Source of the DNA: an uncultured Prevotellaceae bacterium | GTDB taxonomy: Bacteria > Bacteroidota > Bacteroidia > Bacteroidales > Bacteroidaceae | DNA length: 24,531 nt | Reading direction: 5' to 3' | Assembly: GCA_937910905.1 (NCBI GenBank) | Contig: CALEPV010000059.1 | Span: forward strand, 1 to 24,531 | In this document: in pieces, positions 14,207-24,531 of the stretch | Numbering within the stretch: the first letter of the stretch is position 1 | Layout: each line of letters begins with the position of its first letter | The notes under the pieces: generated by a model | The model's database searches: none | The model's input: only the letters and a program-made list of their open reading frames with translations | What the model was told of the DNA's origin: nothing | Position numbers and translations under genes: made by a program

Positions 14207-15514
14207 TCAGACAGCAAAACGCAAGGCTTGAGCATGGCGGTTGCCATCGGCAAACTGGCCTTGGTCGTAGATGAGGCGACCGTTGCAGTAGGTCTGGTTT
14301 ATGCGCCAGCTGAAAGTGCGTCCCTCCAGTGGGCTCCAGCCGCAACGACTGTGTATCTGCTCGGATGTGAGCGTCCAGTCCTGTCGTGACAGTACGGCGA
14401 GGTCTGCCTTCATGCCTTCGCGGATGAAGCCCCGATGCTCTATGCCGAACAGTCGAGCGGGGGCGTGGCACATCAGCTCCACCACTTGCTCCACAGGCAG
14501 TACGCCCTCTTCGGACAGTTGCATCATGCTCACCAGCGAGAATTGTACCATTGGTATACCCGATACTGCATGGCGGGCTCCACCCTGTTTCTCCGATAGC
14601 AGGTGCGGTGCATGGTCGGTGCCCACAAGGGTGATGCTGCCGTCGGTCAGTCCCTGGCGCAGCGCATCGCGGTCGGCGCGTGTCTTCACGGACGGATTGC
14701 ATTTGATGAGTGCTCCCAGCCGGGCATAGTCCTCATCAGTAAAAAGCAGGTGCGGCAGGCAGGCTTCGAGTGTGATGCGTGGCGACAGATGCGCAAAGGC
14801 CTGTAGTTCGCGGGCTGTGGTGATGTGTGCTATATGCAGGCGTGCACCAGTCTCGGTGGCCATAGTCACAGCCAGCGAGGAGGATGCGAAGCACGCTTCT
14901 TCCGAGCGAATCTGCGGGTGCAGTTCGATGGGGAGGTTGCCATCGGGCCATTGCTGGTTGTTGCGGTTGATGATGGCGGTGTCCTCGCAGTGCGCCATAA
15001 TAATCAGCGGCGACTGTTCAAAGATGGCATGAAGCGCCTCGCCATGGTCCACCAGCATTCCTCCGGTGCTGCTTCCCATGAACAGCTTCACGCCAGGCAC
15101 TGCAGTAGCATCAAGCTGTCGCAGCAGGTGGGCGTTGGTGTTGGTCGCACCAAAGTAGAACGTGTAGTTCACAAAGGCGTGCTCGCGTCCCAGCTCCTGC
15201 CGTGCAGCCAGCGCTTCGAGGGTTGTGGTCTGAGGCACTACGTTGGGCATGTCCATCACCGAAGTGACACCTCCGGCAGCAGCGGCACGTGTCTCGCTGG
15301 TCAGGTCACCCTTGTGGGTCATGCCTGGCTCGCGGCTGTGTATGTGGTCGTCGATTACGCCGGGGATAAGGATTGAACTGGTGCTTAGCTTCGAGGACGG
15401 GAGTTCCTCTTTGTCGTCAATACGGACAATGTACTCGTCCTCGATGGTGATGTCGGCCCTGCGTATGCGTCCGTCGGACACATATATAATATTATTGAAT
15501 ACGGTCTTGTTCAT
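14207..15514 (-). CDS. pyrC: dihydroorotase
   Basis: A 435-residue amidohydrolase that interconverts N-carbamoyl-aspartate and dihydroorotate in pyrimidine synthesis. The metal site is visible: D-H57-I-H59-S-R61-EPG, K143 in GVKLFMGSS (the lysine usually carbamylated), H175 in MAHCED, H230 in HIAHIT, and D300 in VGTDHAPH. The N-terminal beta-sandwich and the C-terminal FSWRINQTYCNGRLIYD segment fit the class I dihydroorotase fold. All key residues are present, so an active enzyme is expected. It starts 23 nt after the glycosyltransferase gene and probably shares its transcript. An allantoinase or another cyclic amidohydrolase is less likely. Confidence 0.92.
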   Translation of the reverse strand: MNKTVFNNIIYVSDGRIRRADITIEDEYIVRIDDKEELPSSKLSTSSILIPGVIDDHIHSREPGMTHKGDLTSETRAAAAGGVTSVMDMPNVVPQTTTLEALAARQELGREHAFVNYTFYFGATNTNAHLLRQLDATAVPGVKLFMGSSTGGMLVDHGEALHAIFEQSPLIIMAHCEDTAIINRNNQQWPDGNLPIELHPQIRSEEACFASSSLAVTMATETGARLHIAHITTARELQAFAHLSPRITLEACLPHLLFTDEDYARLGALIKCNPSVKTRADRDALRQGLTDGSITLVGTDHAPHLLSEKQGGARHAVSGIPMVQFSLVSMMQLSEEGVLPVEQVVELMCHAPARLFGIEHRGFIREGMKADLAVLSRQDWTLTSEQIHSRCGWSPLEGRTFSWRINQTYCNGRLIYDQGQFADGNRHAQALRFAV

Positions 15515-15537
15515 AGACAGTCACAGTACCGGTGCTC

Positions 15538-16284
15538 TTATTGTCTCTCAGGATACTTCTTGAACCAGCCGTCCCATCGGAGCTTCATCACTCCGAACAG
15601 CGCCTCGGAGAATATGCCTCCGCTCATCTTGCTGGTGCCCAATTCACGGTTCACGAATATCACAGGCACTTCCTTGATGCGGAAACCGCATTGGTGAGCT
15701 GTGAACTTCATCTCAATCTGGAAGGCATAGCCCTTGAAGCGGATGGCATCGAGGTCGATGGTCTCCAGCACCTCACGTCGGTAGCAGACGAACCCGGCTG
15801 TGGTGTCGTGCACCTTCAGGCGGGTGATGAACTGCACATACTTGCTGGCAAAGTAGCTCATCAGCACACGGCCCATTGGCCAGTTGACCACATTCACACC
15901 AGTGATGTAGCGTGAACCCACTGCCACATCGTAGCCCTCTGTGGCACATGCTTCGTACAGTCGCGGCAGGTCGGCAGGGTTGTGGCTGAAGTCTGCATCC
16001 ATCTCGAAGATGTAGTCGTAGCCTGCCTCGGTAGCCCACTTGAAGCCGGCGATATACGCTGTACCCAGCCCCAGCTTGCCGCTACGTTCTACGATGAAGA
16101 GGCGGTCTTTGAACTCTCCTTCCATCAGTCGCTTCACGATGTCGGCTGTGCCGTCGGGTGAACCATCGTCGATCACAAGCACGTTGAATGTGTGCGGCTC
16201 AAGGCTCGTCACTGCACGGATGATGTTCTCGATGTTCTCCTTCTCGTTGTAGGTTGGGATGATGACCAGGCTGTCGGTGGACAT
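15538..16284 (-). CDS. polyprenol-phosphate mannosyltransferase-like GT2 enzyme
   Basis: A 248-residue family-2 glycosyltransferase resembling dolichyl/polyprenol-phosphate mannose synthase, which moves a sugar from GDP-mannose to a lipid carrier. Motifs in order are VIIPTYNEKENI (8-19), VLVIDDGSPDGTADIV (35-50), the metal-binding EMDADFSHNP (94-103, with DAD at 96-98), and VGSRYITG, where the acceptor loop begins. It lacks the C-terminal membrane anchor of longer relatives and is the compact, soluble-type form. A basic end (WDGWFKKYPERQ) may contact the membrane. It has its own promoter and precedes pyrC by 23 nt. The sugar specificity cannot be read from sequence. Confidence 0.9.
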   Translation of the reverse strand: MSTDSLVIIPTYNEKENIENIIRAVTSLEPHTFNVLVIDDGSPDGTADIVKRLMEGEFKDRLFIVERSGKLGLGTAYIAGFKWATEAGYDYIFEMDADFSHNPADLPRLYEACATEGYDVAVGSRYITGVNVVNWPMGRVLMSYFASKYVQFITRLKVHDTTAGFVCYRREVLETIDLDAIRFKGYAFQIEMKFTAHQCGFRIKEVPVIFVNRELGTSKMSGGIFSEALFGVMKLRWDGWFKKYPERQ

Positions 16285-16327
16285 TGCTGTACGTTGTGAA
16301 TGGTGGTGTGTGCTATAAATTGTGGCG

Positions 16328-16359
16328 CGAAGTTAGCGGAAAATGGTGTAGTCTGCAAG
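16328..16359 (-). promoter_or_regulatory. promoter of the glycosyltransferase-pyrC unit
   Basis: On the minus strand, CTTG (16359-16356), 20 nt, then TAACTTCG (16335-16328) resembles the Bacteroidota promoter with one mismatch in each box. It lies in the gap between the acyltransferase stop and the glycosyltransferase start, 43 nt before the ATG. Confidence 0.5.
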
Positions 16360-16403
16360 AAATGCAGCTATAAATATATGTATAATCGCTATTGCGGCGC
16401 CGC

Positions 16404-17588
16404 TTAGCCCACTATGTATTTGCCTACATGCGGTATGCGCTGGACAGCAACTGCGAACAGAGCAACGATGGCGTATGCACACAGTGCCGACAGCACAATC
16501 TCTGCCGGCGTGGTCCAGAATCCTAGCCGGCCGGCATCGCCGCTGCCCAGCCATTCGCGCACAGCGCTGGAAACAGGCACCAGCACCAGCAGGTGGCACA
16601 GGTACATACCGTAGCTGGCTTTGGATATGGGCAGCAGTAGCGATTTGTATGCTTTGCCCGTTGATGTGAACTTGCGGAACAGCAATATCCAGGCGATGGT
16701 CATCATTGCCACGCCTATGGTGTCGTTGCACCATGTAGTCTCCCACCAGACAGCCTTCTCCACCAGTCCCTCAACAGGGAAGCTGCCAGCTGCAGAGATC
16801 ATCACGCGGCTCAAGAAGCCACCAAAACAGATGGCAAAGCCAGCGAGGTAGCAGGGCAGGGCTATCAGGGCTGTGGTTCGCCATGACAGCGGCCCTACGA
16901 ACCTGCGGAAGTACAGGCCAAGCAGCAGATAGCCCAGGAAGCCGCTGATGTAATAGAACACGCCGTAGGCATTCCAGCTGCACTCGCCCCAAAGCGGGTA
17001 GAGTGCCTGACGCGGAAGGCCTGAAGGTCCGTAGATGACACTCGTCTCGCCGCCCGACAGCCAGTCGCGCAGCAGAGGAATGAACGTGCTGAACAGCCAG
17101 AGCAGCAGGTAGAACTGCAATTCACGGCGTCCCACCGTCTCAGCCCAAGGTGACAACAGCGGCATGATGAGGTACACGCCAAGCAGCATATACACGAACC
17201 ACAAGTGCCCGGCCGCATAGTTGAAGTTGAACAGCAGGTCGTGGAAATTCTGTGCAGGCTCGCCCCATGCCAGCGCGTACACTATCGTCCATAGCAGGAA
17301 CGGGATGAGCAGCCTTGCTGCGCGGCGGCGTGCAAACTCTGCAGCAGAATACTTTAGCGGGAACAGCAGGTAGCTGGAGGCTACAATGAACAGCGGCACG
17401 CAGGCGCGTACCAGCGAATCGAAGGCTGACGACCAGAAGGCATCTGCCTCATTGAGTATCAGCGAGCCCTGCCCACCGAGGTAGAACGGCTCAGTACTAT
17501 GTACGGTAAACACCATCAGGCACGCAAACACGCGTAGCCAGTCAATCCATGTCTCGCGTGCTGCTGACGTCGGGCTGGTTGCACTCAT
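16404..17588 (-). CDS. acyltransferase-3 family membrane protein
   Basis: A 394-residue polytopic protein with about ten hydrophobic segments. The N-terminus IDWLRVFACLMVFTVHS, with R19 and H30, matches the conserved Arg and His of the acyltransferase-3 (OafA/YiaH-like) family, which O-acetylates or acylates surface polysaccharides and related substrates. Later segments such as GHLWFVYMLLGVYLIMP and ISKASYGMYLCHLLVLVPV are also typical. The substrate is unknown; no polysaccharide gene cluster surrounds it. It starts 16 nt after uvrA in the same direction, so it is probably transcribed with uvrA, and ends before a separate promoter for the next gene. Confidence 0.88.
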   Translation of the reverse strand: MSATSPTSAARETWIDWLRVFACLMVFTVHSTEPFYLGGQGSLILNEADAFWSSAFDSLVRACVPLFIVASSYLLFPLKYSAAEFARRRAARLLIPFLLWTIVYALAWGEPAQNFHDLLFNFNYAAGHLWFVYMLLGVYLIMPLLSPWAETVGRRELQFYLLLWLFSTFIPLLRDWLSGGETSVIYGPSGLPRQALYPLWGECSWNAYGVFYYISGFLGYLLLGLYFRRFVGPLSWRTTALIALPCYLAGFAICFGGFLSRVMISAAGSFPVEGLVEKAVWWETTWCNDTIGVAMMTIAWILLFRKFTSTGKAYKSLLLPISKASYGMYLCHLLVLVPVSSAVREWLGSGDAGRLGFWTTPAEIVLSALCAYAIVALFAVAVQRIPHVGKYIVG

Positions 17589-17604
17589 AGGTCTTTTGTA
17601 TGTG

Positions 17605-20428
<2,824 letters not shown>

Positions 20429-20436
<8 letters not shown>

Positions 20437-21133
20437 CTGCCGTAGAGCTGTTGCTTTCGTTGTTAAGACCTGTCAGTACGTTTATGTCCTTGCGTATGTG
20501 GTAATCATGCCCGTCGGCTCCTTTGGCCACCACGTTCACGAAGTAGACTCCATCCCTGACGGTTCTGCCGCTCACGGTGCCGTCCCATTCGTCATCGATG
20601 CTACTCATCGTGTATAGCTTCTGCCCCCAGCGATTGAAGATAGTGGCTTTGAAGCTGACGATGCTCTGGTGGTTCTTCACCTTGTAGGTGTCGTTGATGC
20701 CATCGCCGTTGGGTGAGAAGCCGTTAGGCATCTCTAGCCGCGACTGTAGTATTGTTACGGTGAACGGGTTTGCTTCGCCTTCTTCCGGGTATGTGATGGT
20801 GTCGTTGCCCAGCACGAATGTGGCATAGCACTGTACGTAGAAGGTGCCGCTCTGGGAGAACGTGTAGTCCAGCGTCTCCTCGAAGCGGTGAACCAGCGGG
20901 TTGTCCTCCTGGCCTGCTTCGTATATGCGCCACTCGTAGCGTGCCGTATAGTCGCCTACGTCCTGCGGATTGGCCTCGAAGTGTGCCTGCACAGGTGCCG
21001 ACTGCCCGTCGCTCAGCTCGCTTTCCTCGTCGCCATTGGCCAGGATGTACGATGCTGTAGGTGAGCATGTCTGAGCCCGCATGGGCATTGTTGCGGCAGC
21101 AATCAGAAGTGTCAGTATAATGCTGTTCTTCAT
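20429..21133 (-). CDS. secreted protein with T9SS type B sorting domain
   Basis: A 234-residue exported protein. The signal peptide is residues 1-20 (SIILTLLIAAATMPMRA, cleavage before Q21). Residues of about 22-128 form an immunoglobulin/PKD-like beta region (YEWRIYEAG...SQSGTFYVQCYATFV). Residues of about 135-221 are a gliding-motility-type C-terminal domain (CHU_C, TIGR04131 style): MPNGFSPNGDGINDTYKV, FKATIFNRWGQKLY, WDGTVSGRTVRDGVYFVNV. Such domains direct cargo through the type IX secretion system. The tail extends about 13 residues past the domain (GLNNESNSSTADE), and those codons run into the uvrA start. It overlaps uvrA by 8 nt and is likely cotranscribed with it. The function of the passenger region is unknown. 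Confidence 0.88.
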
Positions 21134-21135
21134 TA

Positions 21136-21201
21136 TTGAAGCGTTATATTGTCGTTGTTGAAGCGTTATATTGTCGTTGTTGTTACGTCATATAGTCGTT
21201 A
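21136..21201 (-). repeat. 22-bp tandem repeat before the T9SS protein gene (array C)
   Basis: Two identical 22-bp units (21136-21157 and 21158-21179, beginning TTGAAGCGTTATATTGTCGT) are followed by a diverged third unit (21180-21201, TTGTTACGTCATATAGTCGT). On the coding strand the array ends 2 nt before the ATG of the T9SS protein gene, where the ribosome would bind. The period equals that of arrays A and B, but the sequence and AT content differ. TTACGT (21183) and ACGTAA (21201) add an inverted repeat at its outer edge. Confidence 0.75.
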
Positions 21202-21244
21202 CGTAATTCCGATGTTTAGCCCTTCGTGTCTTATCTTCCATACA

Positions 21245-22225
21245 TCACAGGCTCAGCACTTCAAGTGCTGTGATGAGCTCGCGCTTCAGTGGCTTGTCGC
21301 TCTTCACGGCGTTGGAGAAAGGTACATAGACCACTTCGTCGTTCTTGATGCCCACCATCACGTTACGCTGACCGTCCAATAGGGCGTTGATGGCACCAAC
21401 GCCTAGGCGTGAGGCCAGGATGCGGTCCTGTGCTGACGGTGAGCCTCCGCGCTGCAGGTGACCCAGTATGCTGACGCGCACATCGTACTGCGGATACTCG
21501 TTGCGCATACGCTCGGCGTAGTACATAGCTCCGCACTTGGGGCTCTCGGACACCAGTACAATGCTGCTGGACTTGGACTTGCGTATGCCCCGGCCTATGA
21601 ATTGTGCCAACTGGTCTACGGCAGTGTTGTCCTCCGGTATGATTGCAGCTTCGGCACCAGCGGCGATGGCTGAGTTCTGGGCCAGGAAGCCAGCGTCGCG
21701 TCCCATCACCTCCACGAAGAAGATGCGCTCATGCGATGTGGCTGTGTCGCGTATTTTGTCCACACACTCCATGATGGTGTTCAGCGTTGTGTCGTAGCCT
21801 ATGGTGAGGTCGGTACCGTTGAGGTCGTTGTCAATCGTGCCGGGCAGACCGATGCAAGGAATATCGTATTCTGCTGCAAAGAGGCGTGCACCAGTGAGCG
21901 AGCCGTTGCCACCTATTATAATCAGTGCATCTATGCCTGCAGCCACCATGTTGTCATAAGCCTTCTGACGTCCTTCTTCGGTCATAAACTCCTTGCTGCG
22001 TGCTGTCTTGAGGATGGTGCCGCCGCGTCCGATGATGTTCGACACGCTCTCTGTGGTGAAGTCCTTAATCTCGTTGTTGATGAGTCCTTCGTATCCGCGG
22101 TATATGCCTTTCACCTTGAAGCCGTTGGCTATTGCGGCACGTGTGACCGCACGTATTGCAGCGTTCATGCCAGGGGCATCGCCGCCAGATGTCAATACAC
22201 CTATACATTTGATGTTTCGTCTCAT
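21245..22225 (-). CDS. pfkA: 6-phosphofructokinase
   Basis: A 326-residue glycolytic enzyme that phosphorylates fructose-6-phosphate. The family motifs are clear: GVLTSGGDAPGMNAAIRA (9-26), PGTIDNDLNGTD (128-139) with catalytic base D132, VEVMGRDAG, and ILGHLQRGGSPSAQDR near the C-terminus. Length suits the ATP-dependent bacterial type (about 320). The nucleotide/metal loop reads GGNGS at 105-109 where E. coli PfkA has GGDGS, so the Mg-binding Asp is Asn107. The next Gly, which favours ATP over pyrophosphate, is kept. It reads divergently from uvrB; the T9SS protein gene follows after about 110 nt with no clear promoter between. Confidence 0.95.
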   Translation of the reverse strand: MRRNIKCIGVLTSGGDAPGMNAAIRAVTRAAIANGFKVKGIYRGYEGLINNEIKDFTTESVSNIIGRGGTILKTARSKEFMTEEGRQKAYDNMVAAGIDALIIIGGNGSLTGARLFAAEYDIPCIGLPGTIDNDLNGTDLTIGYDTTLNTIMECVDKIRDTATSHERIFFVEVMGRDAGFLAQNSAIAAGAEAAIIPEDNTAVDQLAQFIGRGIRKSKSSSIVLVSESPKCGAMYYAERMRNEYPQYDVRVSILGHLQRGGSPSAQDRILASRLGVGAINALLDGQRNVMVGIKNDEVVYVPFSNAVKSDKPLKRELITALEVLSL

Positions 22226-22256
22226 AGTCGATGTCGTTTTATGTGGTTTATTTGGG

Positions 22257-22280
22257 CAAAGTTAAGTCATTTTCTGCAAA
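22257..22280 (-). promoter_or_regulatory. promoter of pfkA
   Basis: On the minus strand, TAACTTTG (22264-22257) is a perfect -7 box, 31 nt before the pfkA ATG. A TTTG (22280-22277) lies 12 nt upstream of it, a shorter gap than usual. No TTTG is present at 19-20 nt. Confidence 0.5.
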
Positions 22281-22349
22281 CGGCAGCCTATCTGCGACAT
22301 CATTTCAACATTTTTATCATTGCGTGGACGTGCATTCTCCTTTTTGCTG

Positions 22350-22357
22350 TACCTTTG
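22350..22357 (+). promoter_or_regulatory. -7 box of the uvrB promoter
   Basis: TACCTTTG matches TAnnTTTG perfectly and lies 24 nt before the ATG at 22382. No TTTG is seen at 19-20 nt upstream; a TTG at 22320-22322 is 27 nt away. It supports starting uvrB at 22382 and rejecting the much longer open frame upstream. Confidence 0.5.
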
Positions 22358-22381
22358 AGCACTTTTAACCTCTGTAGCCAC

Positions 22382-24421
22382 ATGCCACAGTTCCAACTTA
22401 CCTCACAATATCAGCCAACGGGCGATCAGCCTGAGGCTATTGAGCAGCTCGTGCAGGGCGTGCAGGACGGCGCGCCTGCGCAGGTGTTGCTGGGAGTGAC
22501 AGGTTCCGGTAAGACCTTCACGATTGCCAACGTCATACAACGTGTGCAGAAGCCAACGCTCATATTGAGCCACAACAAGACGCTTGCGGCCCAGCTCTAT
22601 GGCGAGATGAAGACATTTTTCCCGAACAATGCCGTGGAGTACTATGTGAGCTACTACGACTACTATCAGCCGGAGGCTTATATCCCGTCTACCGATACAT
22701 ATATAGAAAAGGACCTTGCCATCAATGACGAGATAGACAAGCTGCGTCTGGCAGCAACGTCGGCTCTGCTGTCTGGCCGCAAGGATGTGATAGTCGTTTC
22801 GTCGGTATCGTGCATCTACGGTATGGGCAATCCTGCAGCCTTCTACGACAATGTGATATCCCTGAAGGTGGGGCAGCTGCTGGACCGCAATGTGCTGCTG
22901 CGACGGCTGAACGATTCGCTCTACACTCGCAACGATGTGAGCCTCTCGCGAGGTGAGTACCGTGTGAAGGGTGATACAGTAGATGTTGCTTTGGCATACG
23001 CCGACAACCTGTTGCGCATCACGTTCTGGGACGATGAGATTGACTCCATTGAGGAGATAGTCCCCGTGTCGATGACACGCGTGGGGAGCTTCCCCGACTA
23101 TAATATCTATCCGGCTAACCTCTTTATGACCACCAAGGAGCAGACCGCTGCTGCAATACGTCATATTGAGGACGATCTGCGCCTGCGTGTGCAGGAGCTG
23201 GAGGACCTGGACAAACCGCTGGAGGCAAAGCGCCTGCAGGAACGTGTGACCTACGATATGGAGATGGTGCGCGAGCTGGGCCACTGCTCCGGCATAGAGA
23301 ACTACAGCCGCTACTTCGACGGGCGTCAGGCCGGTCAGCGTCCGTATTGCCTGCTTGACTTCTTTCCGCAGGACTTCCTGATGGTGATAGACGAGAGCCA
23401 CGTCAGCGTGCCGCAGATTGCAGCTATGTATGGTGGCGACCGTGCCCGCAAGACCAATCTGGTGGAGTACGGCTTCCGTCTGCCTGCGGCTCTGGACAAC
23501 CGCCCGTTGCGCTTCGATGAGTTCGAGAGTCTCACGCCGCAAACTATATTCGTTTCTGCCACACCTGCCGACTACGAGCTGGCTAAGGCGGAGGGCGTGA
23601 TAGTGGAGCAGGTGATACGTCCTACGGGACTGCTTGACCCAGTGATAGAGGTGCGCCCGTCGATGAACCAGGTCGACGACCTCATGGAGGAGATACAGCT
23701 TGTTGTGGAACGCGACGAGCGCGCACTGGTTACAACTCTCACCAAGCGTATGGCAGAGGAGCTGACGGACTATCTGATGAACAACGGCATACGCACACGC
23801 TATATCCACAGCGACGTAGATACGCTGGAACGAGTACAGATTATGGACGGGCTGCGAGGAGGCGAATTCGATGTACTGGTGGGTGTGAACCTGCTGCGCG
23901 AGGGACTGGACCTGCCTGAGGTGTCGCTGGTGGCTATACTTGATGCCGACAAGGAGGGCTTCCTGCGCTCACACCGCTCGCTGACCCAGACAGTGGGGCG
24001 TGCGGCCCGCAACATCAACGGCAAGGCAATCATGTACGCCGACACTATCACGCAATCCATGCAGCAAACCATCGACGAGACCAACCGTCGCAGAGAGAAG
24101 CAGCTGGCCTATAATGCCGAGCACGGCATCACGCCGACACAGATACACAAGGAGCGCAAGATGGCCGACCTCATAGCAGCCCAGCAGGAGAAGCAGAGCG
24201 GGCAGCAGGGCAAGCGTGCCTACCTGCCGCCCGAACCGCCTGTCATCAGCATTGCAGCTGAGCAGGAGGCAGAGTACCTCACGCAGGCCGAAATCAAGAA
24301 GCTGATTGAGCGTCTGCGCCGTCAGATGCAGGAGGCTGCCAGAAAGCTCGACTTCATCACGGCTGCACAGCTGCGCGACCAGATGCTGGAGCTGATGAGT
24401 AAGGTCGAGGAGGAGGCGTAA
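22382..24421 (+). CDS. uvrB: excinuclease ABC subunit B
   Basis: A 679-residue DNA helicase-like subunit that receives damaged DNA from UvrA and positions UvrC for incision. Walker A is GVTGSGKT at 38-45. The damage-probing beta-hairpin region YYVSYYDYYQPEAYIP follows, then DESH at 337-340, REGLDLPEVSLVAILDADKEG and QTVGRAARN (helicase motifs V and VI). The C-terminal UVR domain (KLIERLRRQMQEAARKLDFI...RDQMLEL) binds UvrC. Length is normal for the family (about 670). The open frame extends upstream to 21731, but that part crosses the promoter and lies antisense to pfkA, so ATG 22382 (MPQFQLTSQYQPTGDQ) is the start. The remaining 110 nt to the window end show no gene. Confidence 0.97.
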   Translation: MPQFQLTSQYQPTGDQPEAIEQLVQGVQDGAPAQVLLGVTGSGKTFTIANVIQRVQKPTLILSHNKTLAAQLYGEMKTFFPNNAVEYYVSYYDYYQPEAYIPSTDTYIEKDLAINDEIDKLRLAATSALLSGRKDVIVVSSVSCIYGMGNPAAFYDNVISLKVGQLLDRNVLLRRLNDSLYTRNDVSLSRGEYRVKGDTVDVALAYADNLLRITFWDDEIDSIEEIVPVSMTRVGSFPDYNIYPANLFMTTKEQTAAAIRHIEDDLRLRVQELEDLDKPLEAKRLQERVTYDMEMVRELGHCSGIENYSRYFDGRQAGQRPYCLLDFFPQDFLMVIDESHVSVPQIAAMYGGDRARKTNLVEYGFRLPAALDNRPLRFDEFESLTPQTIFVSATPADYELAKAEGVIVEQVIRPTGLLDPVIEVRPSMNQVDDLMEEIQLVVERDERALVTTLTKRMAEELTDYLMNNGIRTRYIHSDVDTLERVQIMDGLRGGEFDVLVGVNLLREGLDLPEVSLVAILDADKEGFLRSHRSLTQTVGRAARNINGKAIMYADTITQSMQQTIDETNRRREKQLAYNAEHGITPTQIHKERKMADLIAAQQEKQSGQQGKRAYLPPEPPVISIAAEQEAEYLTQAEIKKLIERLRRQMQEAARKLDFITAAQLRDQMLELMSKVEEEA

Positions 24422-24531
24422 ACAGGCGCTGCAGCAGGCCAAATTGTCATGTTGTGGGCAAAAATTTGGGCTGTTGATCCTAAAATCCGCAACCAAAAAC
24501 CAAAAATGTCCAATTAGCTCGCTTTGACATC

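Noticed and set aside
16394..16403. GCGGCGCCGC palindrome after the acyltransferase stop as a terminator
   Set aside because: A 10-bp uninterrupted palindrome gives only a 3-bp stem and has no T-run on the minus strand; it may be chance in GC-rich sequence.
21731..22381. 217-residue N-terminal extension of the uvrB reading frame
   Set aside because: It runs antisense through pfkA and across the uvrB -7 box, while the family N-terminus begins exactly at 22382.
22403..23809. 468-residue open frame antisense to uvrB
   Set aside because: It is a shadow of the uvrB codon pattern, rich in His, Leu and Val, with no recognisable domain.

Overview
The window is a contiguous piece of a Bacteroidota chromosome, most likely order Bacteroidales. 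The evidence is the TAnnTTTG-type promoter -7 boxes, a DUF4492 gene before cydAB, a type IX secretion C-terminal domain next to uvrA, a DUF4369-type lipoprotein, weak Shine-Dalgarno signals, and frequent ATA isoleucine codons in otherwise GC-rich genes. A short leftover coding tail of the VYDLSG...GVYVRDG type (11603-11698) resembles the C-termini of Prevotella/Bacteroides secreted proteins. The genus cannot be fixed from the sequence. Most genes are housekeeping. The accessory interest lies in the intergenic repeats and in one small operon.

Layout. Positions 1-242 hold a cluster of palindromic elements and a promoter. A plus-strand block follows: DUF4492 protein, cydA, cydB (cytochrome bd oxidase) and mfd (transcription-repair coupling factor), with mfd 7 nt after cydB. 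mfd meets tail-to-tail a minus-strand pair, dnaX followed by a small HExxH membrane protein. Divergent from dnaX is a plus-strand operon: FtsB/DivIC-like protein, four-helix membrane protein and PlsC acyltransferase, joined by ATGA overlaps, and then a lipoprotein. From 11.7 to 22.2 kb everything reads on the minus strand. In transcription order this is pfkA, a T9SS-sorted surface protein overlapping uvrA, uvrA, an acyltransferase-3 protein, a polyprenol-phosphate mannosyltransferase-like enzyme with dihydroorotase, and a three-gene unit of zeta-like kinase, 51-aa protein and 470-aa membrane protein. uvrB is divergent from pfkA and reads out to the right edge.

Functional links. Three nucleotide-excision-repair genes (mfd, uvrA, uvrB) lie within 21 kb but in three separate transcription units. 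cydAB supplies high-affinity oxygen respiration. The zeta-like unit is the best candidate for an undescribed system: a COG4185-type kinase overlaps a tiny partner by 8 nt, and a two-helix membrane protein follows 6 nt later.

Repeats. Two intergenic loci (1-60 and 14080-14167) carry short dyads whose centres fall exactly 22 bp apart and share a CCGCGG core variant. A third locus (21136-21201) has a 22-bp tandem repeat of unrelated sequence directly before a start codon. A separate REP-like inverted pair (2301-2344 and 2447-2490) spans the cydA-cydB junction and is translated at both ends, lengthening the CydA C-terminus and apparently the CydB N-terminus. I found no rRNA, tRNA, CRISPR array, transposase or phage gene.
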